From Roseomonas acroporae (lineage in GTDB: Bacteria > Pseudomonadota > Alphaproteobacteria > Acetobacterales > Acetobacteraceae), in contig NZ_JALPRX010000078.1 in the NCBI RefSeq assembly GCF_023223525.1, positions 33,990 to 97,989 on the forward strand: a DNA stretch of 64,000 bases, read 5' to 3'. Position 1 is the first letter of the stretch, and every line of letters begins with the position of its first letter. A program made the position numbers and the translations under genes. Below, piece by piece: positions 10,625 to 19,499 of this stretch. The notes under the pieces were generated by a model that had not been told where the DNA came from, made no database searches, and worked only from the letters and a program-made list of their open reading frames with translations.

Positions 10625-12346
10625 CTACCCCGCCGCCCGCGCCACCGGCACCACCCGGCCGGCCGACAGCTCCAGCACCCGCCCCAGCGTCGCCCGCGCC
10701 GCGCGCGAATGCGTCGCCACGATCGCGGTGCGCCCGAGGCAGAGCCGGCGCAGGCTCTCCAGCACCTCGGCCTCGGTCCCCGGGTCGAGATGCGCGGTCG
10801 GCTCGTCCAGCAGCAGCAGCGGCGCGTCGCGCAGGAAGGCGCGGGCGATCGCCACGCGCTGCGCCTGGCCGCCGGAAAGGCCGTAGCCCCCCTCGCCCAC
10901 CAGCGTGTCCAGCCCGGCGGGCAGCGCCGCCGCGAACTCCATCACGCGCGCCGCCTCGGCGGCGGCCTCCACCTCGGCGTCGGTCGCCTCCGGCCGGGCG
11001 AGGCGGATGTTGGCGCGCAGCGTGTCGCGGAACAGGTGGGCGCGCTGGCCGACATAGCTCGACAGCCGGCGCAGCTCGGCCGGGGCGAGCAGCGTGGCGT
11101 CCTTGCCGTTGATCGCGATCCGCCCCGAATCGGGGCGGCGGAAGCCGAGCAGCACGCGCAGCAGGCTGGTCTTGCCGGAGCCGGAGGGGCCGGCCAGCAC
11201 CAGCGTCTCGCCCGGCATCACCCGGAAGGAGACGCCGTCCAGCGCCGGCGGGCGGGCCGGGTCGTAGCGCAGATGCACGTCCTGCACGCTGAGCACGACG
11301 CGCGGCGGCACCTCCTCCAGCACCAGCCCGCCCGCCTCGACCGGGGCGTCCAGCAGCGGCGCCAGGGCGGCGGCGGCGCCGCGCGCGGCGAGGCGCTCCT
11401 GGTAGGCGGCCGAGAAGGCGCGTAGCGGCGCGAAGAAGGCGGGCACCAGCAGCAGGGTGAACAGCGCCGCCGCGAGGTCGCCGCCGCCGGCACGGAACTC
11501 GGCGCCGTGGTGGATGGCGAGGCAGACCAGCGCCAGCGCCGCCAGCAGCTCCTGCGCCACGCCGGAGAGGAAGGCGACGCGCAGCACCCGCATGGTGCGC
11601 AGCCGCAGCTCCGTGGCGGCGCGGCCGAGCGACCCGGCCTCCGCCTCCTGGCGGTTGAACAGCACCAGGGTCGGCAGGCCGCGCATGCGGTCGAGGAAGC
11701 GGCCGGAGAGGCGTTGCAGCGCCTCGAACTGCCGCGCGCTGGCCTGGGCGGCGCCGATCCCGGTCAGCGCCAGCGCCACCGGCACCAGCAGCCCGGCGAC
11801 GGCCAGGGCCGCGCCGCTCACCGGGTCGGCGAGCGCGGCGGCGGCGGCCACCAGGGCGGGCACCAGCAGCGCCAGGGCGGCGGCGGGGCGGTAGCGGGCG
11901 AAGTAGCCGTCCAATGCCTCCACCCGGTCCACGGCGAGGGTGGCACGCTCGCCCACCGGGCGCTCGTCGGCCGGCCCGTCGGCGAGCAGCCGGGCGAAGA
12001 CCGCGCCGCGCAGGCGGGCGCGGGCGGCGATGCCGGCGGCGAGCTGCGCCCGGTCCTGCGCGACGCCGAGCCCGGCCTGCAGCAGCGCGAGCAGCGCCGC
12101 CCCGAGCAGCTCCGGCCAGCCCGCCGCGCCGGCCGGGTTGCCGAGCAGCGGCGCGAGCAGGGCGGCCAGCAGCCGGGCGATCAGCCAGGCCTGGGCGATG
12201 CCGCAGAGCGCGGCGGCCAGGCCGAGCAGGACCGGGGCGGCCTGCCGCCGGCGTCCGGCGCGGCCTTCGCGCGCGAGCAGGGCGCGGGCGGCGGCATCCC
12301 CGGCCGTGTCGGGCGTGGCGGAGCGGGGGACGGATCGGCGGCGCAT
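10625..12346 (-). CDS. cydD: Thiol reductant ABC exporter subunit CydD
   Basis: A 573-residue fused permease-ATPase and partner of CydC. The membrane half contains the CydD-like RYRPAAALALLVPA and FFAPLRAFSAAYQERLAA stretches. The ATPase half has GPSGSGKTS, the signature LSGGQAQRVAIARAF and LLLLDEPTAHLD. The start at 12346 (MRRRSVPRS) is chosen because upstream in-frame sequence looks untranslated. No cytochrome bd genes (cydAB) are nearby in the window. Confidence 0.92.
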   Translation of the reverse strand: MRRRSVPRSATPDTAGDAAARALLAREGRAGRRRQAAPVLLGLAAALCGIAQAWLIARLLAALLAPLLGNPAGAAGWPELLGAALLALLQAGLGVAQDRAQLAAGIAARARLRGAVFARLLADGPADERPVGERATLAVDRVEALDGYFARYRPAAALALLVPALVAAAAALADPVSGAALAVAGLLVPVALALTGIGAAQASARQFEALQRLSGRFLDRMRGLPTLVLFNRQEAEAGSLGRAATELRLRTMRVLRVAFLSGVAQELLAALALVCLAIHHGAEFRAGGGDLAAALFTLLLVPAFFAPLRAFSAAYQERLAARGAAAALAPLLDAPVEAGGLVLEEVPPRVVLSVQDVHLRYDPARPPALDGVSFRVMPGETLVLAGPSGSGKTSLLRVLLGFRRPDSGRIAINGKDATLLAPAELRRLSSYVGQRAHLFRDTLRANIRLARPEATDAEVEAAAEAARVMEFAAALPAGLDTLVGEGGYGLSGGQAQRVAIARAFLRDAPLLLLDEPTAHLDPGTEAEVLESLRRLCLGRTAIVATHSRAARATLGRVLELSAGRVVPVARAAG

Positions 12347-12921
12347 CGCGGCCCGGTCTACGCCATTGTCGCCCCGCTTGCGACTCCGCGGGGCGGCCGC
12401 GCGAGGCGGCACATGCCCCGGGAACGCATCCCTGGGATCGCGCCCGGGCATGCGTCCGCAGCCCCCGTGTGCCGCCGGGCGACGGCGCGCGGCGGCGGGC
12501 GGGCGCCGATGGGCCGCGCCGGCTGGCCGGCACCGGGCGGACGCGGCAAGGGGACGTCCCGGCGGCGACGCCCGCTATAACCCGGCATGATAGGTGGTTC
12601 GGAAATCGCTATGGGACAGGCGTGCGGCCGGCGGGGTAGCAGTGGGGGTACCGGCGCCGCGCCCTGCCGACCCCGCATCGTCGCCGGCAGCGCGCGGCCC
12701 CGACCGCCGGAGCCCCGATCCCGGACCGTCGCGACCGGACCACGCGATCGGACCACACGATCCGGGGCGCCCGGTCGCCGGAGGCATCCGGCATGGATGT
12801 CGGGCGCCGCGTGGACGGGACGACGCGGCACGGAGATCGCGGCGCGCCCGCCCAGCGGGAGACGCCGGCGGGAGAAGAGGGCCGGCGGCATCGCGCCAGG
12901 ACAGGACAGGAGGAACGCCCG
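12347..12921. other. Divergent intergenic region upstream of cydD and the dehydrogenase gene
   Basis: There is no gene in these 575 bases. It must hold the promoters for cydDC (leftward) and the dehydrogenase (rightward). A lower-GC patch lies near 12570-12620 (ctataacccggcatgatagg, then ggttcggaaatcgctatggg). I cannot define a -35/-10 pair with confidence. The right edge carries a strong ribosome site, caggagg, before the GTG at 12922. Confidence 0.5.
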
Positions 12922-13803
12922 GTGACGGACTTCGCGATGATCGGCTTCGGCGAGGTGGGCGGCATCTTCGCCCGCGACCTGCGGCAGGGCGGCGCCGGCC
13001 GCATCGTCGCCTACGACACCGACCCGGCCGCGCGGGAGCGTGCCGGCGCCTCGGGCCTCGCCCAGGTCGCCGGCAGCGCCGCCGAGGCGGCCGCGTCGGC
13101 GCAGGTGGTGTTCGTCGCCGTCACCGCCGGCTCGGCCCTGGCGGCGGCGCGCTCGCTGGCGGGCGGCCTCGGCCACGCGCCCTTCGTGGTGGACGTGAAC
13201 TCCGTCTCCCCCGGCACCAAGCAGGAGGCGGCGGCGGCGGTCGGCGCCGCCGGCGGCCGCTACGTCGAGGCGGCGGTGATGAGCAGCGTGCCGCCGAAGG
13301 GGCTGCGCTCGCCCATGCTGCTCGGCGGCCCGGACGCGGCGGGCTTCATCGCGCTGATGGCGCCCTTCGACATGCGGCTGACCGCCTTTCCCGGCCCGAT
13401 CGGCAAGGCCTCCTCGGTGAAGATGTGCCGCTCGGTGATGGTCAAGGGGCTGGAGGCGCTGACCACCGAGTGCATGCTCGCCGCGCGCCACTACGGCGTC
13501 GAGGACGAGGTGCTGCGCTCCCTCGCCGACACGCTGCCGCACGAGGACTGGCGCGGCCTCGCCCGCTACGTCATCAGCCGCGCGCTGATCCACGGCAAGC
13601 GCCGCGCCGAGGAGATGCGCGAGGTGGCGCGCACGGTGGACGAGGCCGGCGTCGCGCCGCTGCTCGCCAGCGCCATCGCTGAGCGCCAGGACTGGGCCTG
13701 GAAGCAGGGCCGCGCCATCGGCAAGGCGGGCCTCGCCACCGAGGATCTCGACACGCTGCTGGATTCGGTCGCGGCCGCGATGCGCCAGGGCGGGGCGGCG
13801 TAG
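12922..13803 (+). CDS. NAD(P)-dependent 6-phosphogluconate dehydrogenase-like oxidoreductase (DUF1932 type)
   Basis: A 293-residue protein with an N-terminal Rossmann motif (MIGFGEVGGIFA, GxGxxG) and a C-terminal helical domain of DUF1932 type (CRSVMVKGLEALTTECMLAA). This resembles beta-hydroxyacid dehydrogenases; the conserved Lys in MVKG is in the place of the catalytic lysine. The substrate is not known. The GTG start at 12922 is set by the strong Shine-Dalgarno just upstream. It heads a plus-strand run with Bug receptors and a LigI-like lactonase, so a role in breakdown of a hydroxy- or keto-acid is likely. Confidence 0.75.
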   Translation: MTDFAMIGFGEVGGIFARDLRQGGAGRIVAYDTDPAARERAGASGLAQVAGSAAEAAASAQVVFVAVTAGSALAAARSLAGGLGHAPFVVDVNSVSPGTKQEAAAAVGAAGGRYVEAAVMSSVPPKGLRSPMLLGGPDAAGFIALMAPFDMRLTAFPGPIGKASSVKMCRSVMVKGLEALTTECMLAARHYGVEDEVLRSLADTLPHEDWRGLARYVISRALIHGKRRAEEMREVARTVDEAGVAPLLASAIAERQDWAWKQGRAIGKAGLATEDLDTLLDSVAAAMRQGGAA

Positions 13804-14060
13804 CCGCCCTCCCCTTTTCGGCCCATGCCGGCGGCGGGACCGCCCGGCCGGTCCTGCGGAAAGGGGATCCCGAAGGAAGCCGCAACGCCCCGACGATCCG
13901 TTGCGCGGAAGCCGGGGGAGAGTGCCGGACGGGACGGCGGACGTCGCCGTGTGTATCGGGCGCTTTCCCGACGACGAGGCGCACCGGCCCAGCCGGCGCA
14001 GCCTCCCACGAAGTGAACCCATGAAGCGGCCAGGCAAGGCCGCGGGAACGGAGGGCATCC

Positions 14061-15089
14061 ATGCCGGCCTCACGCCGCCGATTGCTCGGCGGCCTCCTCG
14101 TCGCCCCGACCCTTGGCACGACCCTCGGCACGACGACCCTGGGCCTGTGGGCGGGCCGGATCGCCCCGGCCGCCGCGCAGACCGGCGGCGCGGCGCCGAT
14201 CCGCGTCATCGTCCCCAACGCCGCCGGCGGCGTCGCCGACCTCACCGCCCGCACGGTGGGGCAGGCGATGGCCGAGAAGCTGCGCCAGCCCGTGGTGATC
14301 GACAACCGCCCCGGCGCGGGCGGCATCGTCGCGGGGCAGGCACTGCTCGGCGCGGCGCCGGACGGCAGCACGCTGATGGTCGCCACCAACGCCAACGCGA
14401 TCAGCCGGTCGCTCTTCCGCCACCTGCCCTTCGACCCGATCCGGGACTTCGCCCCGGTCGGGCTGATGGGCAGCTTCAGCATCGCCCTGCTGGTGGCACC
14501 GAATTCCCCGATCCGCGACGTGGACGCGCTGCTGCGCAAGCTGAAGGCCGACCCGGCCGGCACCAACATCGGCACGATCAGCGTCGGCAGCACGCAGAAC
14601 CTCGCCGCCGAGCTGTTCCGCATCTCCACCGGGCTGGATGCCACCATCGTGCCCTTCTCCGGCACGCCGGCGCTGCTCACCGGGCTGCTGCGCGGCGACG
14701 TGACGGTGGCGTTCGAGATCGTGGCGCCGCTGATGGGCCAGCTCAAGGACGGCTCGCTGCGCGCCATCGCCGTCACCTCCGCCGCGCGCGCCGCCAACCT
14801 GCCGGAGGTGCCGACGCTGCGCGAGGCGGCGGACATCCCCGGCCTGCGCGACTTCGACGTCACCTCCTGGAACGCCCTGGTGGCGCCCGCCCGCACGCCG
14901 GAGCCGGCCGTCGCGCGGCTGAACGGCGCGCTGAACGAGGTGCTGGCCGATGCCGGCATCCGCCGCCAGCTCCTCGATGCCGGCGTCGAGGCGCATGGCG
15001 GCACCCCGGCCGCGCTGGGCCAGCTCATGGAGCGCGAGGCGGCGAAATGGGCCCGCGTGATCGAACAGGCGAGGATCGAGAGGCAATGA
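14061..15089 (+). CDS. Bug/TctC-family periplasmic solute-binding protein
   Basis: A 342-residue receptor of the tripartite tricarboxylate transporter type. It has a Tat-like signal (SRRRLLGGLL...APAAAQ), the family entry motif IRVIVPNAAGGVADLTAR, then VIDNRPGAGG and a central EVPTLREAADIPGLRDF stretch. It should bind a carboxylate in the periplasm. GGAGGG precedes the ATG. Its stop overlaps the next gene start (ATGA), so it is coupled to the LigI-like lactonase and may bind a pathway substrate. No TctA/TctB membrane genes are present. Confidence 0.9.
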   Translation: MPASRRRLLGGLLVAPTLGTTLGTTTLGLWAGRIAPAAAQTGGAAPIRVIVPNAAGGVADLTARTVGQAMAEKLRQPVVIDNRPGAGGIVAGQALLGAAPDGSTLMVATNANAISRSLFRHLPFDPIRDFAPVGLMGSFSIALLVAPNSPIRDVDALLRKLKADPAGTNIGTISVGSTQNLAAELFRISTGLDATIVPFSGTPALLTGLLRGDVTVAFEIVAPLMGQLKDGSLRAIAVTSAARAANLPEVPTLREAADIPGLRDFDVTSWNALVAPARTPEPAVARLNGALNEVLADAGIRRQLLDAGVEAHGGTPAALGQLMEREAAKWARVIEQARIERQ

Positions 15090-15958
15090 GCATCAAGAGC
15101 TGCAAGGCGCCGGACCCGAACCCGAAGGTACCCGCCACGAAGCTTCCCCCCGGCGCCTGCGACGCGCACTGCCACGTCTTCGGCCCGGCCGACAGATTCC
15201 CCTACGCGCCGGACCGCTCCTACACCCCGCCCGACGCGCCGGTCGAGGATCTGCGCCGCCTCCACCGCATCCTTGGCATCGAGCGCGCGGTGATCGTGCA
15301 GGCGAGCTGCCACGGCACCGACAACGCGGCGATGCTCGACGCCATCGCTTCGAGTGAGGGCGCCTATCGCGGCGTCGCCATCGTGGACGGCACCGTCACC
15401 GACGCCGATCTGGAGGAACTCGACCGCGGCGGCGTGCGCGGCGTGCGCTTCAACTTCGTGAAGCACCTCGGCGGCACGCCCGACCTCGACGTGTTCGACC
15501 GCGTGCTCGACCGCATCCAGCCGCTCGGCTGGCACGTGGTGCTGCATCTCGACGCCGGCGACATCCTGGAGCACGCCGAGCGCATCCGCCGCATCAGAGT
15601 GCCCTTCGTGATCGACCACATGGGCCGCGTGCAGGCGAAGAACGGGCTGGAGCAGGAGCCCTTCCGCCGCCTGCTGGAGCTGATGCGCAACGAGCTGGCC
15701 TGGGTGAAGGTGTGCGGCCCGGAGCGCGTCTCCTCGGCCGGCGCGCCCTTCCACGACGCCGTGCCCTTCGCCGCGCAGCTGATCGAGGCGGCGCCCGACC
15801 GCTGCCTCTGGGGCACCGACTTCCCGCACCCCAACATCAGCGGCGACATGCCCAACGACGGCGACCTCGTGGACCTGCTCGCCCTGGCCGCGCCGGACGC
15901 GGCGGTGCGGCAGCGCATCCTGGTCGGGAATCCCGACCGGCTCTACTGGGCAGGCTGA
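15086..15958 (+). CDS. ligI: 2-pyrone-4,6-dicarboxylate lactonase-like amidohydrolase
   Basis: A 290-residue TIM-barrel hydrolase that follows LigI along its length: PGACDAHCHVFGP at the N-terminus, VIVQASCHGTDNAA, RGVRFNFVK, FVIDHMGR, and WGTDFPHPN with the probable catalytic Asp, ending in NPDRLYW. LigI opens the lactone ring of 2-pyrone-4,6-dicarboxylate to 4-oxalomesaconate in protocatechuate 4,5-cleavage. The start overlaps the Bug stop by four bases. The following step, a LigJ-like hydratase, is encoded 7 kb downstream. A related lactonase acting on another substrate remains possible. Confidence 0.82.
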   Translation: MSIKSCKAPDPNPKVPATKLPPGACDAHCHVFGPADRFPYAPDRSYTPPDAPVEDLRRLHRILGIERAVIVQASCHGTDNAAMLDAIASSEGAYRGVAIVDGTVTDADLEELDRGGVRGVRFNFVKHLGGTPDLDVFDRVLDRIQPLGWHVVLHLDAGDILEHAERIRRIRVPFVIDHMGRVQAKNGLEQEPFRRLLELMRNELAWVKVCGPERVSSAGAPFHDAVPFAAQLIEAAPDRCLWGTDFPHPNISGDMPNDGDLVDLLALAAPDAAVRQRILVGNPDRLYWAG

Positions 15959-16125
15959 TTTGGGTGGGCCGAACCGGGCAGGCTGAGCCTCCCCGGAGGC
16001 CGACCTCCGGGGGGCGCCCGCAGGCGCGCGGGCCGGCGCCACACCGGACGTCACGCCCCCGGCGCCGCGCTCCTGGAATCCCGGCCCCAGTCCGCCTTCC
16101 CGAAGCCGCCTTCTCGAAGCCGTGC

Positions 16126-16209
16126 CCCCCAGGCTGCGTCCCCCAGGCTGCGTCCCCCAGGCTGCGTCCCCCAGGTTGCGTCCCCCAGGTTGCGTCCCCC
16201 AGGTTGCGT
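16126..16209 (+). repeat. Six tandem copies of a 14-bp unit in an intergenic gap
   Basis: The unit CCCCCAGGCTGCGT is repeated exactly six times. The first three copies have GGCTG and the last three GGTTG. The array ends 15 bases before the start codon of the next Bug gene, directly before its ribosome site (aaggag). A looser duplication (cttcccgaagccg / cttctcgaagccg) precedes it at about 16096. The sorted C/T variants suggest stepwise slippage. Copy number could change spacing to an upstream promoter. Confidence 0.95.
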
Positions 16210-16224
16210 CCAAGGAGAAGAACC

Positions 16225-17244
16225 ATGCCGATGACGGCAGCGGCCGACGCCAGGCCGTCCACCCATCCGGGCCGCCGCACCCTCCTGCTCGGCGCCGCCG
16301 CCGGGCTCGCCGCGCCCGGCCTCCGGGCGGCCCGCGCCGCCGACTGGCCGGACCGGCCGGTGCGCCTGATCGTCCCCTTCACCCCCGGCGGCTCCACCGA
16401 CATCCTGGCCCGCGCCCTGGCGCAGCAGCTCTCGGAATCGCTCGGCCAGCAGTTCATCGTCGAGAACCGCTCGGGCGCCGGCGGCACGGTCGGCACCGAG
16501 GTGGTGGCGCGCGCGGCGCCGGACGGCAACACGCTGCTGATGGGCCATATCGGCACGCTCGCCGTGAACCCGGCGCTCTACCCCGGCCTCTCCTTCGACA
16601 CGGTCACCTCCTTCCAGCCCGTGATCCTGATGGCGGTGGTGCCGAACGTGCTGGTGGTGAACCCGCGCAAGGTGGAGGCGAACGACGTCCCCGGCCTCGT
16701 GGCGCTGGCGAAGCGCAACCCGGGCGCCTTCACCTACGGCTCGGGCGGCAACGGCAGCGCGGCGCACATCGCCATGGTCGCCTTCGCCGCCGCCACCGGC
16801 ATCAGCCTGACGCACATCCCCTATCGCGGCACCGGGCCGATGATGACGGACCTGATCGCGGGGCAGATCGACCTCACCATGACCGGCGGCCCGCCCGCCC
16901 TGCCGGCGGTGCGCGCGGGGCAGGTCAGGGCGCTCGGCGTCTCCGGCCTGAGCCGCCTCGCCGCCGAGCCCGCCATCCCGACCATCGCCGAGCAGGGCGT
17001 GCCGGGCTTCGAGGCGGTGCAGTGGTACGGCGTGGTCGCCCCCGCCGGCACGCCGCGCGCGATCGTCGACCGGCTGAACGCCGAGTGCACCCGCATCCTG
17101 CACGGCCAGGCGCTGAAGGCGCGGCTGGCGGCGGAGGGCGCGGAGGCGGCGCCGGGCACGCCGGAAGCCTTCGGCGCCTTCATCCGCACCGAGCGCGAAC
17201 GCTGGGGCGCGCTGATCCGCAGCGCGAACGTGCGGCCGGACTGA
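16225..17244 (+). CDS. Bug/TctC-family periplasmic solute-binding protein
   Basis: A 339-residue receptor with a Tat-like signal (GRRTLLLGAAAGLAAPGLRAARA), then WPDRPVRLIVPFTPGGSTDILAR, FIVENRSGAGGTVGTE, THIPYRGTGPMMTDLIAGQID and a C-terminal RTERERWGALIRSANVR. These are the standard Bug motifs for grasping a carboxylate ligand. The ATG at 16225 is preceded by AAGGAG, just after a tandem 14-bp array. No transport partners are adjacent. Confidence 0.92.
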   Translation: MPMTAAADARPSTHPGRRTLLLGAAAGLAAPGLRAARAADWPDRPVRLIVPFTPGGSTDILARALAQQLSESLGQQFIVENRSGAGGTVGTEVVARAAPDGNTLLMGHIGTLAVNPALYPGLSFDTVTSFQPVILMAVVPNVLVVNPRKVEANDVPGLVALAKRNPGAFTYGSGGNGSAAHIAMVAFAAATGISLTHIPYRGTGPMMTDLIAGQIDLTMTGGPPALPAVRAGQVRALGVSGLSRLAAEPAIPTIAEQGVPGFEAVQWYGVVAPAGTPRAIVDRLNAECTRILHGQALKARLAAEGAEAAPGTPEAFGAFIRTERERWGALIRSANVRPD

Positions 17245-17385
17245 AACGCGAGTGCGGGTAGGCTGCGCCCCCTGCGCCACCGCCAGGAAGCGAAGCCCCC
17301 TCGGCCGCCCCGCTCGATTCGAGGTCCGAGGCAGCACCCCGAAGGCCCATGCGGGCAGCAACACGAACGGAGAGAGTCGAAGCCC

Positions 17386-18360
17386 ATGCCGACCATCGGA
17401 CGACGCGCCGCCTGCGCGGGCCTGCTCGCCCTGGCGCTGCGGCCCGGCCGCGCCCGCGCCGCCTTCCCGGACCACGACGTGCGCCTGCTCGTCGGCTTCT
17501 CGCCCGGCGGCACGGTGGACCTGCTCGCCCGGCTGCTGGCGGAGCCGCTGCGCGCGGCGCTCGGCCAGACCGTGGTGGTGGAGAACCGCACCGGCGCCTC
17601 CGGCCTGATCGCGGCCCAGGCGGTGGCGCAGTCGCCGCCCGACGGCCACGCGCTCTACATCGCGGCGATGAGCGCCTACGCGGTGCTGCCGCAGCTTCCC
17701 GGCTACCGCATGCCGATCGACATGGACCGGGACCTGACGCCCGTCGCCAACGTCGCCGGCGTCATCAACGCGCTGGTGGTGACGCCGCGCGCGCCGTTCC
17801 GCGACGTGCCGGGGCTGATCGCGCACGCGAAGGCCAACCCGGACCGGCTCACCTACGCCTCCACCGGCAACGGCACGAGCCAGCACCTGGCCGGCGAGCT
17901 GTTCTCCCGGCTGGCCGGTGTGCGCATGACGCACGTGCCCTATCGCGGCGGCGCGAACGCCATCGTCGACATCGCCGCCGGGCGGATCGACATGATGTTC
18001 GGGAACTTCCCCGAATTCATCGGCCAGATCCGCGACGGCAGCCTGCGACTGCTGGCCTTCGGCGGCGCCCGCGCCTCGCCGCTCTTCCCGGAGACGCCGC
18101 TGATCCGCGACACGCTGCCCGACTTCACCGTCACGAGCTGGCTCGGCCTCTCCGGCCCGGCGGGGCTGCCTGCGCCGGTGGTCGAGCGCTGGGTCGCGGC
18201 GCTGGAGCAGGTGGCGGCGCAGCCGGAATTCCGGCGCCGCCTCGCCGAGAACGGCATGGAATCGCTGGCCGGCGACCAGGCCGCCTTCCGCGCCACCATC
18301 GCCGCCGACCGCGAGCGCTGGGGCGCGGTGATCCGCGCCGCCGGCATCCGCGCCGACTGA
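17386..18360 (+). CDS. Bug/TctC-family periplasmic solute-binding protein
   Basis: A 324-residue receptor. It has a short signal (GRRAACAGLLALAL...RARA), DVRLLVGFSPGGTVDLLAR, VVENRTGASGLIA, THVPYRGGANAIVDIAAGRIDMMF and a C-terminal DRERWGAVIRAAGIR. It differs from its neighbours in having GFSPGG in place of PFTPGG and a bulky MFGNFPEFIGQIRDG segment, so its ligand is probably different. It converges with the next Bug gene. Confidence 0.9.
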   Translation: MPTIGRRAACAGLLALALRPGRARAAFPDHDVRLLVGFSPGGTVDLLARLLAEPLRAALGQTVVVENRTGASGLIAAQAVAQSPPDGHALYIAAMSAYAVLPQLPGYRMPIDMDRDLTPVANVAGVINALVVTPRAPFRDVPGLIAHAKANPDRLTYASTGNGTSQHLAGELFSRLAGVRMTHVPYRGGANAIVDIAAGRIDMMFGNFPEFIGQIRDGSLRLLAFGGARASPLFPETPLIRDTLPDFTVTSWLGLSGPAGLPAPVVERWVAALEQVAAQPEFRRRLAENGMESLAGDQAAFRATIAADRERWGAVIRAAGIRAD

Positions 18361-18399
18361 TCCCGCCCGCGTCGGAGCCGGCCGGGCCGGCGGCGCCCC

Positions 18400-19383
18400 T
18401 CACTGCACGCGGATGTTGCGCGCCTTCACGAAGTCGCGCCACTTGTCGTTCTCGGCGCGGAAGTAGGCGGGCCATTCCGCCATCGGCCGCGCCTCCGGCG
18501 TCACCGCCATGGCCTGCAGCCGCGGCTGCATGTCGGGGGCGCGCAGCGCGGCGGCGGCGGCCTCGTTGAGCCGGCGCAGGATCGGCTCGGGCGTGCCGGC
18601 CGGGGCGAGCAGGCCGACATGCTCCACCACCTCGAACCCGTCGAAGCCGAGTTCCTGGAAGGTCGGCACGGCCGGCGCCAGCGGGCTGCGCTCGCGCGTC
18701 GTCGCGGCCAGGGCGCGCAGGTCGCCCGACTGGATGTAGGACATCACCGCCGCCGCCGGCATGAAGAACATCCCCGCCTCGCCGGCCAGCACCGCCTGGA
18801 TCGCCGGCCCGCCGCCGCGGTAGCCGACCTCGTTCACCTGGATGCCCGCCATCTGCAGGAACATCTCGGTGGCGAGGTGCGAGGTGGCGCCGACGCCGGC
18901 ATTGGCGTAGTCCTGCCGCGCGCCCGGCCGCCTGGCCAGCGCGACGTACTCGGCCACCGACCGCACCGGCGAATCCTTCGGCACCAGCATGAAGAGCGGG
19001 CTGGAGACCAGCAGGCTGACGCCGACGAAGGCGCGCTCGTTGTCGTAGCCGAGCTGGTAGAGGTGCGGCGCGATCGCGTAGGTGCTGTTCGGGGTGATCA
19101 CCACCGTGTAGCCGTCCGGCCGCATCCGCGCGGCGGCGGTCATGCCGATCGTGCCGTTGGCGCCGCCGCGGTTGTCCACCACGAAGGAACGGCCGAGATC
19201 GGTCGAGAGCCGCTGCGAGATCAGTCGCGCGAAGGCGTCGGTCGGCCCGCCCGGCGGCCAGGGGACGATCACGGTGACCGGCCGGCCCGGCCATTCCGCC
19301 TCCTGCGCCCGCGCGCGGGGCTGGAGCAGCGCGGACGCGGCGCAGGCAAGCGGGGTGGCGACGAGATGGCGCCGGGTGAGCAT
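18400..19383 (-). CDS. Bug/TctC-family periplasmic solute-binding protein
   Basis: A 327-residue receptor with signal TRRHLVATPLACAASALLQPRARA, then WPGRPVTVIVPWPPGGPTDAFAR, FVVDNRGGANGTIGMTAAAR and NEVGYRGGGPAIQAVLAGEAGMFF. GGGAGGA lies just before the ATG. It is downstream of, and on the same strand as, the LysR gene at 19500, separated by 116 bases, and may be regulated by it. Ligand unknown. Confidence 0.9.
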   Translation of the reverse strand: MLTRRHLVATPLACAASALLQPRARAQEAEWPGRPVTVIVPWPPGGPTDAFARLISQRLSTDLGRSFVVDNRGGANGTIGMTAAARMRPDGYTVVITPNSTYAIAPHLYQLGYDNERAFVGVSLLVSSPLFMLVPKDSPVRSVAEYVALARRPGARQDYANAGVGATSHLATEMFLQMAGIQVNEVGYRGGGPAIQAVLAGEAGMFFMPAAAVMSYIQSGDLRALAATTRERSPLAPAVPTFQELGFDGFEVVEHVGLLAPAGTPEPILRRLNEAAAAALRAPDMQPRLQAMAVTPEARPMAEWPAYFRAENDKWRDFVKARNIRVQ

Positions 19384-19499
19384 GGACGATTCCTCCCTTG
19401 GTGCCGGCTGCCGGCGATCCGCGACGGCGATTCCCGCCCGGACGGCACCGGCCGCCGCGCGGCACGCGCCGGGGCTTCCCGCCGCCGGCCGTGGCGAAG

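Noticed and set aside
12358..14073. Long minus-strand frame opposite the DUF1932 dehydrogenase
   Set aside because: It is antisense to a gene with a clear Rossmann motif and a strong ribosome site, and its own translation is not protein-like.
16126..16209. Possible CRISPR-like array
   Set aside because: The 14-bp units are directly adjacent with no spacers and no cas genes are near; it is a simple tandem repeat.
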